From Harmonia axyridis (lineage: Eukaryota > Arthropoda > Insecta > Coleoptera > Coccinellidae), in the NCBI RefSeq assembly GCF_914767665.1, contig NC_059507.1:36451270-36515269 (forward strand): a DNA stretch of 64,000 bases, given 5' to 3'. Below the pieces are notes generated by a model, which was not told the DNA's origin, searched no databases, and was given only the letters and a program-made list of their open reading frames with translations. A program made the translations under genes and the position numbers. Shown piece by piece: positions 45,188-57,160 of the stretch. Position 1 is the stretch's first letter. The number at the start of each line of letters is the position of its first letter.

Positions 45188-48100
45188 TAGTTAAAACTCG
45201 GTTTGTATTATAATCACTCAAATGTTTTGCCGAATTTAAAATATATCATACACGGAAACATCATGCAGATCAACTAACCGATAAAATTGACGTCTTAATG
45301 TGTTTTTCTGGAATTTTCTTACGAAATTTTGAAATCATGAAAAAAATCAAACCCTCGTATATCCACCTAGATCTACATCAAACTTTATTCAACAATTTCT
45401 AACGAATAAAGTTATCGAAAAAATCATCATTATATCTGAAAACAAAAAAAAAATTATATCTGAATTCTGCAGACAAACAAGAAAAGAATTCATGAACCAC
45501 TCGAAACAAGAACTATTCCTTTCCAAATAACCATTCCCATTCTCTCCAAATAAAAGCCCCTGAGATCGAACAGATTCATTTCCCTTTTCACTCAGCGTAC
45601 CGGAACGCTGATGGAAAATTGAAGAGAAAAATTATTTCCTCGCTCGTGAAAATCACCGAGATGTGTCTTTCAATCGACACCAACATATCTGCGTCAGATC
45701 AGTTCAGATATCTCCAGTTCTTTCCAATTATCGATCCTTTTCCTGCAGACGAACCTGTGGCGCCACCTTGCTCCGAAAACGTGAAAGTTGGATTTTCCGA
45801 CGGGTTCACGGGATGGCCGAGGGAGGGAGCTAGCTGTCAGATTCGCGGAAAAGTTGGTAGATTTGGAGATTATCATTCTATATGATGATAACTTGGCAAT
45901 ATTTTTGTTAATCTACAAAAAAGCGTAAAAAATATATAAATAAAAAATTTGTAAAAGCACTTTTCCGAATTTGAAAGATTATCTTCGAATACACTGCAAA
46001 TAAATGAATGACGAATGATTCTTTATTATCACTTCAACGAATTCTTTGAAATCTTCGTGCAATATGAGATATCGACGTATTGTTTTTTTTTTATGACTTC
46101 ACTACACAAATCCTTCTTCGAGTGAAAGGGTTTATATAAAACTTTTCTTAGTGTAATACATAAATAGTTATGTAATGATCAGATGTTATAACATGCCAGG
46201 TAGGAAACTTTTAAACTTGTGAATCCATTCATCTGAAACTTACCAGACTAAATCAGGAGTTATTGCTATGTTGAAGAAACTCCACAGAGTTTGTTGGATT
46301 TCATTTTCTTTCAGGAAACTTTCCAGAATTTTTTTAATTCTGGAGAATATTCCTTCACCTTACCAATAAGCCTTCAAAGAAATCGAAATAATAAATCCTG
46401 CTGAAATTTCTATGGAGAACAAAAAACCTTTTCTCTTTCGAAGTTGAGTTGGAAGGATCATGTCGGTATTGAAACCTAACAAAGAAAATTACCCTCCCTT
46501 GAAGTTTCACCGTGCAAAATTCTCCCTCAATTAAATCCATTTTTTCATTTCCCAATACCCCCATTGTTTTCTGTGCTGTTTATTTGCCGACACCTGGTAA
46601 CTCAATAGCATTTTATTAGTTCCCCTGCTCGTTGTTTTTGTTTGGCCAAGATCCCTGCGAGAGAGGGTGAGTTAATGATTGTTTTCATCCAGGCCGCCCC
46701 TGCGGAGGTTTCGCCGACGGCGTATAGAGGGCGCTGTAATTCCCAAACCGGGTCGGCGATATTGCAAGGTTTCAAAGCTACCGATTCGTCCATCAGAAGT
46801 GGATGTTTTTTTGGGTGATGATGCGATTTATATGAGGTTGAGAAAGAGGTTTTTCTGGTCGGAAAAAAGTTGAGGCTCCTGAAATGTGTATCACTGGATA
46901 GACCGATTTATTTTGTTTGAAGTTTTTCGCTTTTTGTTCATCGATGTACGTCGAAGTTACGCCTCATTCAGTAATCCAAAAATGCATAATTTTTTTCGTA
47001 AGGTACTTGCCAAGGAAGATTTCCCGTTTTACAACCGACGAATATAAAATTTTAAAGCATAGTTTCTACTTATTCTACCTAATGGCTTTATAATTTGTCA
47101 GACTTTTTATACAGTTTGAACAACACCAAACGTATCAATTAGTCTTTCTCATTTTTATGATGAATCTTCATCAAGTTGCCTCATTTGGGAACTATCAAAT
47201 ATATCGGCTTTTAATTCTTCTGTGCTAACCCCAGAGAATCATGTAATCAAAGTTCGTTCATTACATTTTGATTTCCTCGACTCATGACATCTCTTGAAGG
47301 TCAATTTCTGTTGATACAATGTTCATTTTTAGTTGTGCTGTCCCGAAGGCTTCAAAAACGATGATATTGAGTATATCCACTCTGCTGTCTTGACCTAACC
47401 ATTTTCAAATAGACACAAGTAGGCTGTTGAGGTTCTCTGTATTTGAGTTGAATGAACCATAGGAATTGAAATATATATGAAACCGCCATGTAACGAAAAA
47501 GTAGAATTTTAAACTTAGTTTTGAACTGTCAATGAGAAGGCGCTGATCGTCTGGTATGTATTCTGTCAAACCCATCTTTGCTGAAAGTGTTTTTATATTT
47601 TTATATTATTACCGAATATCCAGTTATTTTTCTTAACAAGGAAGGCATCAGATCATTATCTCTTTGGCGATTGAATTGAATATTATTAGGTACCTGGTAA
47701 AATAAGGTTTTTTCGTTCCTGCTGGATGCAAGTATTTCGAAAGATTCCTTTCAGAGGCTCTGGTCTCTCATGAGAACGTTCAGTTCTTTTTTATTGTTGT
47801 TAAAGCTGCTCCACATTCACTGCCATCATCAGATTGAATTTTTTGGTACTTCCAAGAACAAAATAAGTAATTCGGAGCATGAGATTGATCGATATTATAG
47901 AATAAGAAGATCGAATCATGAATAATTTTGCTAATTAAATTTTCATTCTGAGTAGGAATTGTTTTTTTTTTGGCTATGAAGATATGTATACCGAGTCTAT
48001 TGCCGTTTTTTTCGCTAGTATCAGAATTAATCTGTATTTCCAAAACTGAAGGCAACAGAAAATATCTGGAGGCATTTCTGAAATCACGACATAAAAGCAT

Positions 48101-48831
48101 TCAAAACCAGTTATTCTAAATCGTATTTGATTGGTTAATTTACGTAAGTTTTTTGGCATTAAAATACCAAACAACTGAGAAAGACGTACCGAATTAGATC
48201 TCCAGCCCATTCCTGAGATATGGGCAGGAATTTCAACACATCTTTCCTATCAAAACTTATCCGATCACGTGTCTGAACAAACTCACCGATGCCCAAAAAT
48301 CGGTAATCCGAAAATGAAAATGGCGCAAACTTCTAGATCCGTGGCTCAGACAATCTGCGAGTTCGGCTTGGTATTTATTTTATACGGGGGTGTTTAACAA
48401 CCCAGGGACTTACGGATCATTTAAGTCTGAAATCCTCGAAGTCTGTTCCTGAGAAGTTTCTAACGTGGCCCCAGCCATTCCTGCGGTGGATTACTGCGGT
48501 TGTTACGCAGGGGTGGCATCTTGATATAGGACGGTGGTGACATTGTTAGGGAAAGACGTAGATGGCTCTGACGCAAACGACGATCTAGGTGGGTTTGGAT
48601 TTTTTTTCTTCGGTTGAGCTGACACGATGTTTTTTTTGTTCGTTCAATTCAAAGTAAATCTCTTTGGCTTTGTTGCCCATGTTCTTACGCAACAAGCAGA
48701 TAATATTCTGGTTCAAATGCCAGATGGATAGCATAAGTATATATTTCATTTTAGCTCAACAAAATTCTACACCAAAGCGGAACAAAAATTTTAAAAACAC
48801 GTTCCCTGGCTGTGTGATGTCTAAAGGCTTT
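45188..48831. other. Long stretch without recognised gene; two GC-richer islands
   Basis: 45600-45890 holds an 88-codon plus frame (FRYLQFFPIIDPFPADEPV, SDGFTGWPREGASC) and 46600-46880 a 64-codon plus and a 63-codon minus frame. Both strands are open in each island and no family is recognised. 48230-48590 is moderately GC-rich. The remainder is AT-rich with no identifiable repeat. Confidence 0.4.
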
Positions 48832-50140
48832 TCCAATGAAAGTTTTAATTCTGAAAAGCTCGCTATCAGAGCAACTGTCACTTTCAAAGCTTTTATCTTT
48901 TGACATTCGACAATTAAAATCTACGCCATTACTAAAAATTGAATGATACTTTCGCTTCAACGCATTGTAATCGAATTTCTATATAAAAAATGCAGAAAAT
49001 TTTCCGTGAAGCATCTTCTTGACCGGTAATAGGGGACTTGGTGGAAAAACTTGAACATTTGGGACAAATTATGGTGAAAGACTGTCCATCAAGAATTTGT
49101 CCACGTTTGATGACAGGAGGCTGCGTGGTGATCTCATCATAATTTTCCGTGCTCTCCACAACTTTTTTGGAGTTGACCTCAGTGGTCTCTTCAAGTTGAA
49201 CCTGAGTTGTGTTGTGACCGTCTGCGAGGTCACGCTTACAAGCTGAGGAGGGAGAGTTTCAAAACATCGCAAAGATAGTTCTTCATCACAAACCGTGTGT
49301 TTTCCGTTTGGAACTCTTTACCTTCATCGGTGATGAACTCAGTTTCTGTGAACTCTTTCAAAGAAACTATGACACCTGGTTTCGTCGCGAGTGAGTGCTA
49401 CTTGTGGAGCTGTGAATTACTTTTTCTTTTGTGATGAATTTTTTTTTTGAGTTTCGGTGTATTTTTTCATATATTTAATTTTGTGAGTTTATAGGCTTGG
49501 CCTCAACTATTTAATAATAATAATAATAATAAATGATCCGGATTTTCATCGATAAATCATCTCTCCTTGGAGACTACACTAATAAGCAGAACTGTCGCAT
49601 TTGGAGCTTGAAAAATCCAAGAATCATTGTTGTAGAGCTTCTTCATCCTCCCTACTTATGCTAAATGAGGCTGGTACGATGAACAGATTGCGCTACCGAG
49701 CTCTGATTAATGATTTTTATGGCCAGATTTGGAAGATATTGATGTGAAGGACGTTCCGTTCCAACAAGACGGTGCTAAGTGACACACAAGCAAAGAAACA
49801 ATTGAAATTTCGTAAGAAAAGATTCCTAGCCGTGTTTTTTCCCAAATAAGTGATTACTATCGACTATCGAGATCTTATAATTTAACATCTTCAAGACTCT
49901 TTTGGAGTAAGGTGATGGGTAAAGTCTTTGTCAATGCTGCAAAATCGATTCAAAGTCTTAAAGATGGAATTTGTGAAATTCTCGAGGACATTGAAGCAAA
50001 TGTGCGATTTGATCAAGAGAAGGATAATATGCTGCAACCTTAGCCGAGGCGGTCATTTGACTGATATCGTTTTTCATCCTTAATGAGAAACCTTTCACTT
50101 CACAATGAAATAAACATCCAATGATATCCTGATCTCTAAC
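48832..50140 (+). pseudogene. Decayed Tc1/mariner-like transposase, split by a LINE tail
   Basis: The left portion 48832-48959 (CTTTTCCAATGAAAG, then GCTCGCTATCAGAGC, CTTTTGACATTCGACAATTA) matches the left half of the MITE at 37848. The transposase proper is at 49540-50090: GDYTNKQNCRIWS near 49590, FQQDGAKCH near 49770 (second Asp region), RSYNLTSS where the third Asp stretch would be, and SRGGHLTDIVFHP at the end. It is related to but clearly diverged from the eight-copy family. Stops and frame changes abound, and the third catalytic Asp looks replaced by Asn (SYNL versus SCDL). Confidence 0.65.
48960..49535 (+). mobile_element. CR1-like LINE tail ending in a TAA-type microsatellite
   Basis: Plus-strand C-terminal remnant of a non-LTR ORF2: NYGERLS, then TFDDRRLRGDLIIIFRALHN, FFGVDLSGLFKLNLS (49040-49200). 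A worn continuation follows, whose pieces in other frames correspond to the usual RV..WN.LP ending. The 3' tail is TTAATAATAATAATAATAA at 49512-49535. The minus-strand open frames across this region are shadows. It sits inside the decayed transposase at 48832-50140. Confidence 0.65.
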
Positions 50141-50402
50141 AACGTTGTCCACGACATTTTCTAAGTATATCTAAGATTTATAAGTTACTATTGAAATTTC
50201 CAAACATTGGAATCTTGGGTGTGAAAATCGGTTTCAGAAAAAAATTAGATAATCGAAATTTCCACATCATTGACACCATCTGTAAGTTATTGTTATTGAT
50301 CAATTCCAGAAAAATTATCGAGCAGATGTAATCGGAAAAACAATTGGTCTCCAGGTTAATTCTATTGACAATATCATCTGTCATTGACAAACAACAACGC
50401 AG

Positions 50403-50600
50403 TATGGTATATCCAAGGTCACTTGGAGGAAACCAGGATTATACAAGGGATGTCCAAGTTTCCAGAAATTCTTTTGGGGCCAGGGAATTTATTGCCTAAT
50501 AATTCTTTCAAATAAACCCCGGTATTTAGCGAATCGCGGTATCCACTTCATAATGACAGCTGGCCAAGCGTTCTGGACTAGTTCAAGGATATACTATACC
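50403..50600. mobile_element. About 200-bp MITE, copy S1
   Basis: Inverted termini TATGGTATATCCAAGGTCAC and, on the right, AGTTCAAGGATATACTATA. The interior matches S2 at 56934-57160 in reverse: AAATAAACCCCGGTATTTAG, ATCGCGGTATCCACTTC, GGCCAAGCGTT. Confidence 0.6.
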
Positions 50601-50693
50601 AAGATGTCTGTACACAAAACTATTATCTTTTTGTCCACCCTGTACCAATTGGAATCAACATGTGATACATATTTGGAATGTATATTAGATTTA

Positions 50694-51369
50694 TACAGGG
50701 TGACCATTTGAAAACGAAACAGACGAGATCACAGACGAAATAAAGTTTTTCGATAGAAATGCTCGGACAGGTCGATTTCTGTTTCGAGGGGGACAACTTA
50801 AGATGTAGGTTACGGACGCATAGCGCTTCAACCCTTGCTGCTACAACCCCCACCCCCAATTTTTGAATAGGGAAGATGGGGTGAGTGATACCTCAATTTA
50901 AAGGTATTTTTATACTGATTTCAGCACAGTAATTGTTTTTTCATTTTATGCATTAGTTCTCGAAATATTCATGCGTTAGTTAGTTAGGAAGGAAGCCACA
51001 GTCATGGTTGTTTTGAAGCTCAAAATGTCGATTTTTCACAAAACACTACAAGTGCCATGAAAACACTACTTCATTTTCAAATACTTAGTTAAGAATATTT
51101 CGAGAACTAATGCATAAAATGAAAAAACAATTACTGTGCTGAAATCAGTATAAAAATACCTTTCAAATGAGGTATCACTCACCCCATCTTCCCTATTCAA
51201 AATTTGGGGGTGAGGGTTGTAGTAGCAAGGGTTGAAGCGCTATGCGTCCGTAACCTACATCTTAAGTTGTCCCCCTCGAAACAGAAATCGACCTGTCCGA
51301 GCATTTCTATCGAAAAACTTCATTTCGTCTGTAATCTCGTCTGTTTCGTTTTCAAATGGCCACCCTGTA
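50694..51369. mobile_element. Foldback element with 275-bp inverted arms
   Basis: Left arm 50696-50970 and right arm 51093-51367 are reverse complements of equal length with only scattered mismatches; a 122-bp spacer lies between. Outer ends read TACAGGGTGACCATTTG and CAAATGGCCACCCTGTA, consistent with CAGGGTG termini and a TA duplication. The mirror-image open frames at 50623-50859 (minus) and 51204-51395 (plus) are the same arm sequence and not genes. If transcribed, it would fold into a long hairpin. Confidence 0.85.
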
Positions 51370-52724
51370 TTTTAAAATACGGTAACTTAAAATAAAAATC
51401 GCCGTGTTTCAAGATTATTTCTTAAAATGATCTATTTAGCTAAAATGACTTTGTTCCATACTTTATGGACACAGTGTATGGCATTGATCCAATAAGGTGA
51501 GTTCAAAACTCAAATAAGGTGAGGTCACAATATCTTTTTCATCGAAGTAGCTGGAAGAAAGGATCGAAAACGGGTTGAAAAATTAATCGTGAAAGATCCA
51601 TCCTCATGAAAACTCCAAGCCGAAGTATTCCCGAACTTTACTAATTAATATCGGGGAAAACGCTAGGAAGGAAGTTCAAAAGAAGGAAAGAATGATTAGG
51701 TACCTAATTGTGAGAGGTATATTCAGGCAAGACCCTTAAACTGAAAGCAACAATAGGTTATAGGTTTTTACCAGTTTACCAGAAGATTCAGACAATGTAT
51801 CCGACAATAACTTTTAGGGAGATTTATTGATCAACCATCTTACGTTCTGAATTCAATGAATTATCCCTGGACGAACTTTCATAGCTTGAATGGGGTAATA
51901 AAAAAAATGAGGAGGAAAAAGAGAGTTGGAATGTTGTTGGAGATCCCCCTTCTAATTAGGGTCTCATTCATGGCTCTTGCCAATCAGTTAGTACGAAACA
52001 ATTTGATTTATTTTGGTTCATTATTTGATGAAATAAATAAACTGCTCTTCGAAAGTTGGGGAACATAAAAGAAATGGAGATAATTTTTTTGAAATCATTG
52101 TTTTAAGTAGAATTTAAACTGGGGTCGTTGTGGCTCGATAAGTCTTCCGGGAACTGCGACCATGTAGATATTTTGTTCTTGTATAAACACGAATGAAAAT
52201 TTTAAAGTTCTCGTTTGCTATAAAAATTCAAGAAGAAATTGATAATAAATTCATTTTCACATTCATATAGGATGGATCAATGATTTGGATCGAAATCATG
52301 CAGATAGGCACTGGCACATCGTCACAAACTCACAACCACTACTCAAAACCAGATTTCTAGGAGGGCCCCACTTATACATTACAAAAAGAGATCCTTCTGA
52401 ATATAATACATAAGTATATTGACTTACAGAAGTCAAAAAATTTTTGAAACTAAATGCATCCTATATAAAGAGGCTCAAACAGAAGACATGAACTCCCTGT
52501 CAGCAGATGAAATTTGAAGACTCTACCAGTTCTATATCCTCTCGAAGAAATAGCTAAAGCTAACATGGACATTGTCAAGTTCACCAATATGGTAAACCAT
52601 CTCTCTAGTTATTGTTGAAACAAAAAATCAAATTGATTGCAGTTCCTAAAGACTTTTTTCTAATTGATTGAATGTGGTAGATTTTTTGGTCTATTATGCC
52701 TCCAATCTCTTCTGTTATTTTCGT
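51370..52724. other. AT-rich stretch without recognisable gene
   Basis: The 70-codon plus frame 51856-52068 is unremarkable. No known repeats were found up to the LINE tail at 52725. Confidence 0.45.
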
Positions 52725-53226
52725 AATCTGCAGCTCACCCTCCAGTTCCAGAATTCTGATGAACCCCATTATCTGATATGGCTTCAAGGAAGTTACTTCT
52801 TCACCTATACATGTCTCTTGAACAGAGCATTCTTTGCGTTGGCCAGTGATGGCATTCAGTCACCAGGTGATCCTGAGTTTCTTCCTCCTGCCACAGAATC
52901 TGCTATACTTGTTCTCATGAAGTGCTTCTTGGGGCGGCAATTCCCTGTAAGGAATCCAGTGAGGAGGTGTAGCATATTCTTGCAGAAATCCAGATCCTTC
53001 TTAGATCTCAAGATTCCGCCAGAGTGTTTCTTTTTCGGTTTTTCCTTTCCCTGAAACTCTTTCTTGTAGTTACATCTACCTATACCTCAGAAAGGTTCTG
53101 GACGAATGAAATGAAATTGTGCTCCTCTTCTGAGATGTGTGTTGGCCTTTAGTATCCGGTGACCCGGAACCTACACTAAACAGTGCTGGTTAGTTCTGCC
53201 TGTTTTATTGAGTTTCCACTCTAATA
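52725..53226 (-). pseudogene. RNase H-type LINE tail family, copy F6, main part
   Basis: Minus-strand tail matching F4 block for block on the plus strand: TTCCAGAATTCTGATGAACC, TGGCTTCAAGGAAGTTACTT, CACCAGGTGATCCTGAGTTTC, CGGCAATTCCCTGTAAGGAA, GTGTAGCATATTCTTGC. It is interrupted upstream at 53226 by mariner-like copy 6, and resumes at 54168. Confidence 0.7.
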
Positions 53227-54167
53227 AAAGGTGTTTTTTTTAGAGTTATAGAACTTTAAATTGCAATAAAACAACGATGGATTATTCGATTGACATCAAT
53301 TTTATTTATCCGCAGGATAATCTTGTGGCATTACATTTTAAATATGATTTCTGGCATATGACCGCCACGGCTGGCTCGGATGTAGTCCAATCTGGACGTC
53401 CAATTTTCGATGACTTTTTTTCAAAATTTGTGGCCGTATATCGGCAATAACACGGCGAATGTTGTCTTCCAAACGGTCAAGGGTTTGTGGCTTATCCGCA
53501 TAGACCAATGACTTTACATAGCCTCACAGAAAGTAGTCTAGCGGTGTTGAATCACAAGATCTTGGAGGCTAATTCACAGGTCCAAAACGTGAAATTAGAC
53601 GGTCACCAAACGTGTCTTTCAATAAATCGATTGTGGCACGAGCTGTGTGACATGTTGCGCCGTCTTGTTGGAACCACAGCTCCTAGACATCATGGTTGTT
53701 CAATTCAGGAATGAAAAAGTTAGTAATTATGGCTCTATACCGATCACCATTGACTGTAACGTTCTGGCCATCATCGTTTTTGAAGGAGTACGGACCAATG
53801 ATTCCATCAGCCCATAAAGCGCACCAAACAGTCAATTTATCTGGATGTAACGGTGTTTCGACATACACTCGAGGATTAGCTTCACTCCAAATGCGGCAGT
53901 TTTGTTTGTTGACGTAGCCATTCAACCAGAAGTGCGCTTCATCGCTAAACAAAATAAAATGGACGTAGTTTGCGATACGTATTCCGCACAGAACCATTAT
54001 TTTCGAAATAAAATTGCACTATTTGCACGCGTTGTTCAGGCGAGAGTCTATTCATGATGAATTGCCAAACCAAACTGAGAATAAATCATTTGACAGCTAT
54101 TAAATCGGTCCCATCTTGAACACTAATGCCAACTTAAAGTTATATACCTGAAAAAAAAAACACCCGT
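53227..54167 (-). mobile_element. Tc1/mariner-like element, deletion lineage, copy 6, inside LINE tail F6
   Basis: 941 bp, with ends AAAAGGTGTTTTTTT and CACCCGT and TA on each side (53225-53226 and 54168-54169). The minus frame 53683-53997 starts at the shared junction (IRIANYVHFILFSDEAHFW) and runs to LNNHDV, where a stop (CTCCTAGACATC) cuts the second-Asp region. Downstream the third-Asp region and C-terminus remain, with a change in the stretch before LDYF. It interrupts an RNase H-family tail whose sequence resumes directly at 54168. Confidence 0.9.
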
Positions 54168-54245
54168 TACCATCTCAGAATCAATGAACGCTTCGATTGC
54201 AGCCTGACTGTCAGAATGTATCGCTATATCCCATTTAAGATCAAG
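54168..54245 (-). pseudogene. LINE tail F6, RNase H fragment beyond the mariner insertion
   Basis: The minus strand reads IAIHSDSQAAIEAFIDSEM, the RNase H DSQAAI block, equivalent to 26665-26615 in copy F4. Plus-strand ACCATCTCAGAATC directly abuts the mariner terminus. Confidence 0.8.
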
Positions 54246-55465
54246 TGACCGTTACATTTAATCTAATCTAACTTTCTGCGTCTTCCCCTCGAAAAATTGT
54301 GCCAAGATGTTAGCGACTTATTCTCTCCAACAAGAACACAAAATCGTTTTCCAACTCTTCAAAACAGCAAATTTTCCCAACTTCCAAATGAAATACTTTT
54401 CCCCTCCCATTCTTCGAACTGAACAAGCCGCCTTGTTCCACTGCCGATCGGAAAGTTTTCTCCCGCTCGCTATTTTTATTAACAGAGCACATAAATATGT
54501 TGAATAATGCGTTTATTGAAGAGGGCGAAAGTTGTAATGAAACGTTCCCCGGCATATCCCGGAATTCGAACGTTTATCTTTGCCGCACGCCAACTCTCTG
54601 GAAATATCTCGTCTGATATTTTATAGTCAGGTGACCTGGAATAAAATTTGCATAATGTTGAACTCGTTTCGGGAGAACGGTGCCTGTTTTTGTTCATTAA
54701 TGATTTGAGCGAAGTGGAAGGCAAACATCCAGTTGTTTTATTCCGGAATAAATTATTGTTGCCGAATTGAATCTTGGATAACATCGGGGGATTTTGTTAT
54801 TTGAAAGTTGGAAGATTTATGGAGAGGGAGACGGGAGGAGGGGGGAGTTCTGACGACGCTGGTTCTGATTGTGAGAGTCGTGTGAGGGTTTGACGTTGTG
54901 AGTTTTGCAAAGTCTCGATGAGAATGTTTATAGAATCTCGAGAGTTATTGTTATATCGTGGAAATACTCGAAGTCATACCCATTCAACGCATTAGATTTT
55001 CTGAGAAAGTAGATATTCATCAGTGAGCTGCAACAGATTATTTCTTATTTGCTGAACTTTTCAAAAGGTTGGTTCTACTCCCTACTCGTTACGCAAAACA
55101 ATATTTTGAAACAACAGATATTACTGACTGTCAAAGTGTTGTAGATATCGGTAATCAACTAGATAACATCCATTTAATATACAAATAAATCAAAATCAGA
55201 AGGCAGCACTGAGATGAGGGAATATACATTACCTTTCACTTTGGACTCATATGGCTTTGAATTGCGGTAATACCTATATTTCTACATCCGGAACCCTATA
55301 TCTGTGAAACATGAATGTGGGTTCAAATGGAACCTCGAAAAAGCGTACATATACATCGAAATAAATTGTTAGATCGTGTAAAATACCGTCACATATCCAA
55401 AGCTGCTGAAAAGAAAAATATGAAAAACATCAGAATCACTTTTCTATAGATTTATCAGGTATAGG
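54246..55465. other. No recognised gene
   Basis: 54300-54900 is moderately GC-rich with several short frames on both strands (81 codons at 54310-54555 minus, 101 at 54479-54784 minus), none of known family. 54900-55465 is AT-rich. Confidence 0.4.
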
Positions 55466-56326
55466 TAGAGATTCAAGGCTTGGCTTGATTTCCAAGCTAC
55501 TTGGCTTGAGCTTGACTTGATTTCAAGTCAAGCTCGAGTCAAGTAGTAGTTCTTCAATCTCAAGTCAAGTCAAGTATTTATTTATCAAGGACTTAATCAT
55601 ATCAAGCTACTTGATTTTTAGCAGTTTTATTGTGTAATGTTACATCAATAAAAAAATGATGAAATGAGAAGAAACCTTGCAAAAAAAAGGTTTCATTTAT
55701 TGAAGTTATTGTATAAAAGAACCGAAAATATCAACTTTTTTGAAATAGAAACATAAATTGAATCACTGTAAATCATAACAAAATGAAAAATAATAAAAAA
55801 AAATAGAGTTTCTGAATATTGAGAAACCTGCAGGCTTTGTTATATTTCATCCAGGATCTAAGACGAATGAGGCATCTGATAGATTTGTTGCCTAGCCTAT
55901 TGTGGGTTTCTGTAAGTCCAAAAGCAGCTCTGGAAAATTGTCTTTTAACGGGAGCTGAAAATGCTGGCGTTGATAACAAAAGCCTTGGCCATTTTGGCCA
56001 AGTTTGGAGAGATATTTCTGAAACTACCAAAATCTACCAATAGATTTCATAGAAATGTGAGAAAACTGCTAATGAAGTCACACTGGCGAATGGTTCAGTC
56101 TCTCGGCGCTGGAGGAATCTCCTTATTTAGTCTGAACGCGTACGAGTTTGCAGAAATATATGCCCTGCGACGAGTGCATATCAAGCTCAAGTAATAGCAA
56201 GTAGCTTGATATCAAGTCAAGCAATAAATATCTAAAATCTAGTTAAGTCAAGTTGAAGTATGTAATTTTTCACGAGCTTGATTTTCAAGTCAAGTTGGTT
56301 GGTTTTGATGGCTTGATGAATCCCTA
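55466..56326 (-). pseudogene. hAT transposon relic with palindromic subterminal repeats
   Basis: The minus frame 56030-55773 encodes the hAT C-terminal dimerisation block: WPRLLLSTPAFSAPVKRQFS, RAAFGLTETHNRLGNKSIRC, LIRLRSWMKYN. Ends read TAGAGATTCAAGG on the left and, from the other strand, TAGGGATTCATCAAG on the right. Both subterminal regions are packed with CAAGTCAAG/CTTGACTTG units; near 55503-55545 these form a hairpin (CTTGAGCTTGACTTGA facing TCAAGTCAAGCTCGAG). The BED finger and RNase H-like catalytic core are absent, so this is an internally deleted copy. No clean 8-bp duplication was found. Confidence 0.72.
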
Positions 56327-56933
56327 AGTAGATGTATTGAAGGCAATAAACAAGTGGATGAATAAATAAAAAGGCCTCGAGACTAACATCCGCTGGGCCT
56401 AAATTCTTCAGTTGGCATGTAAAAACACTACAGGGTAGCAGTCCAGCAATAAATAACATCCCTTTGGAGATAGATACCAGAACATATGGAACCAGAATTA
56501 TTTCTGGAATCTCCTCCGTGCTGAACTAAGACTCTGTTGCATCAACCACGAATTGAGCTTAGTCCTACTGACAGAAGCTTGTCTGTATAAGTACCTTTTG
56601 CATTGTCGACAAATAAAATTTTTATATTCTGAGAATTAGACATGGAAGCAACTGACAACATTTGTTCAAATGTCCAGAAATGGCCAGCTTGAGAAGTAAA
56701 CTTCTTGGCAAGACATCCGCAATCCTCTCAAATTGGTAGCCAAGGCAACCAAAGAAGCTGTCAGACTTGCCGATGTGTTGAATGATTTTTTTTGGGAATT
56801 GTTGAAATATAAAGCAGTAGAGCAGATGCAGTTCTCAGAGACTTCAGATGATATATTCCAATTTTCCAGCTGAAGAACTGGAGGCGTCAATCAGAAATTG
56901 AATAGTTATTTTCAATACAGATTTTATGAAATA
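56327..56933. other. Unassigned spacer
   Basis: Two weak minus frames (56232-56459, 56666-56890) were seen, neither recognised. The sequence may include old retrotransposon debris but lacks diagnostic motifs. Confidence 0.35.
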
Positions 56934-57160
56934 GTATATAGTTTATCCAAAGTCACTTGAATTAGTCCATAAAAACGCTTGGCCATTGATGTCCCTTTGA
57001 AGTGGATACCGCGATCCGTTAAATACCAGGGTTTATTTGTGAATATTGTTAGGATATGAATTCACTGGCCACAAAGGACTTTCTGGAAATTTGAACAACC
57101 CTTGTCCAATCAAAATATTCTGGCATTCTCTAAGTGACTTTGGATAGAGTATACCTACTA
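56934..57160. mobile_element. About 220-bp MITE, copy S2
   Basis: Termini TATATAGTTTATCCAAAGTC on the left and CTAAGTGACTTTGGATAGAG followed by TATACC on the right are inverse over about 22 bp. It is the reverse-orientation partner of S1 at 50403-50600. Confidence 0.65.

Noticed and set aside
48932..49272. Overlapping minus-strand open frames with a CPKC motif looked like an unknown protein
   Set aside because: The plus strand of the same stretch reads TFDDRRLRGDLIIIFRALHN, a LINE C-terminal motif, and ends in a TAA-type microsatellite; the minus frames are shadows.
50623..51395. Two near-identical open frames, one on each strand, suggesting a paralogous gene pair
   Set aside because: They are the two arms of the foldback element; the frames simply mirror one another.
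55819..56043. 74-codon plus frame
   Set aside because: Antisense to the hAT dimerisation domain, which has a clear family match on the minus strand.
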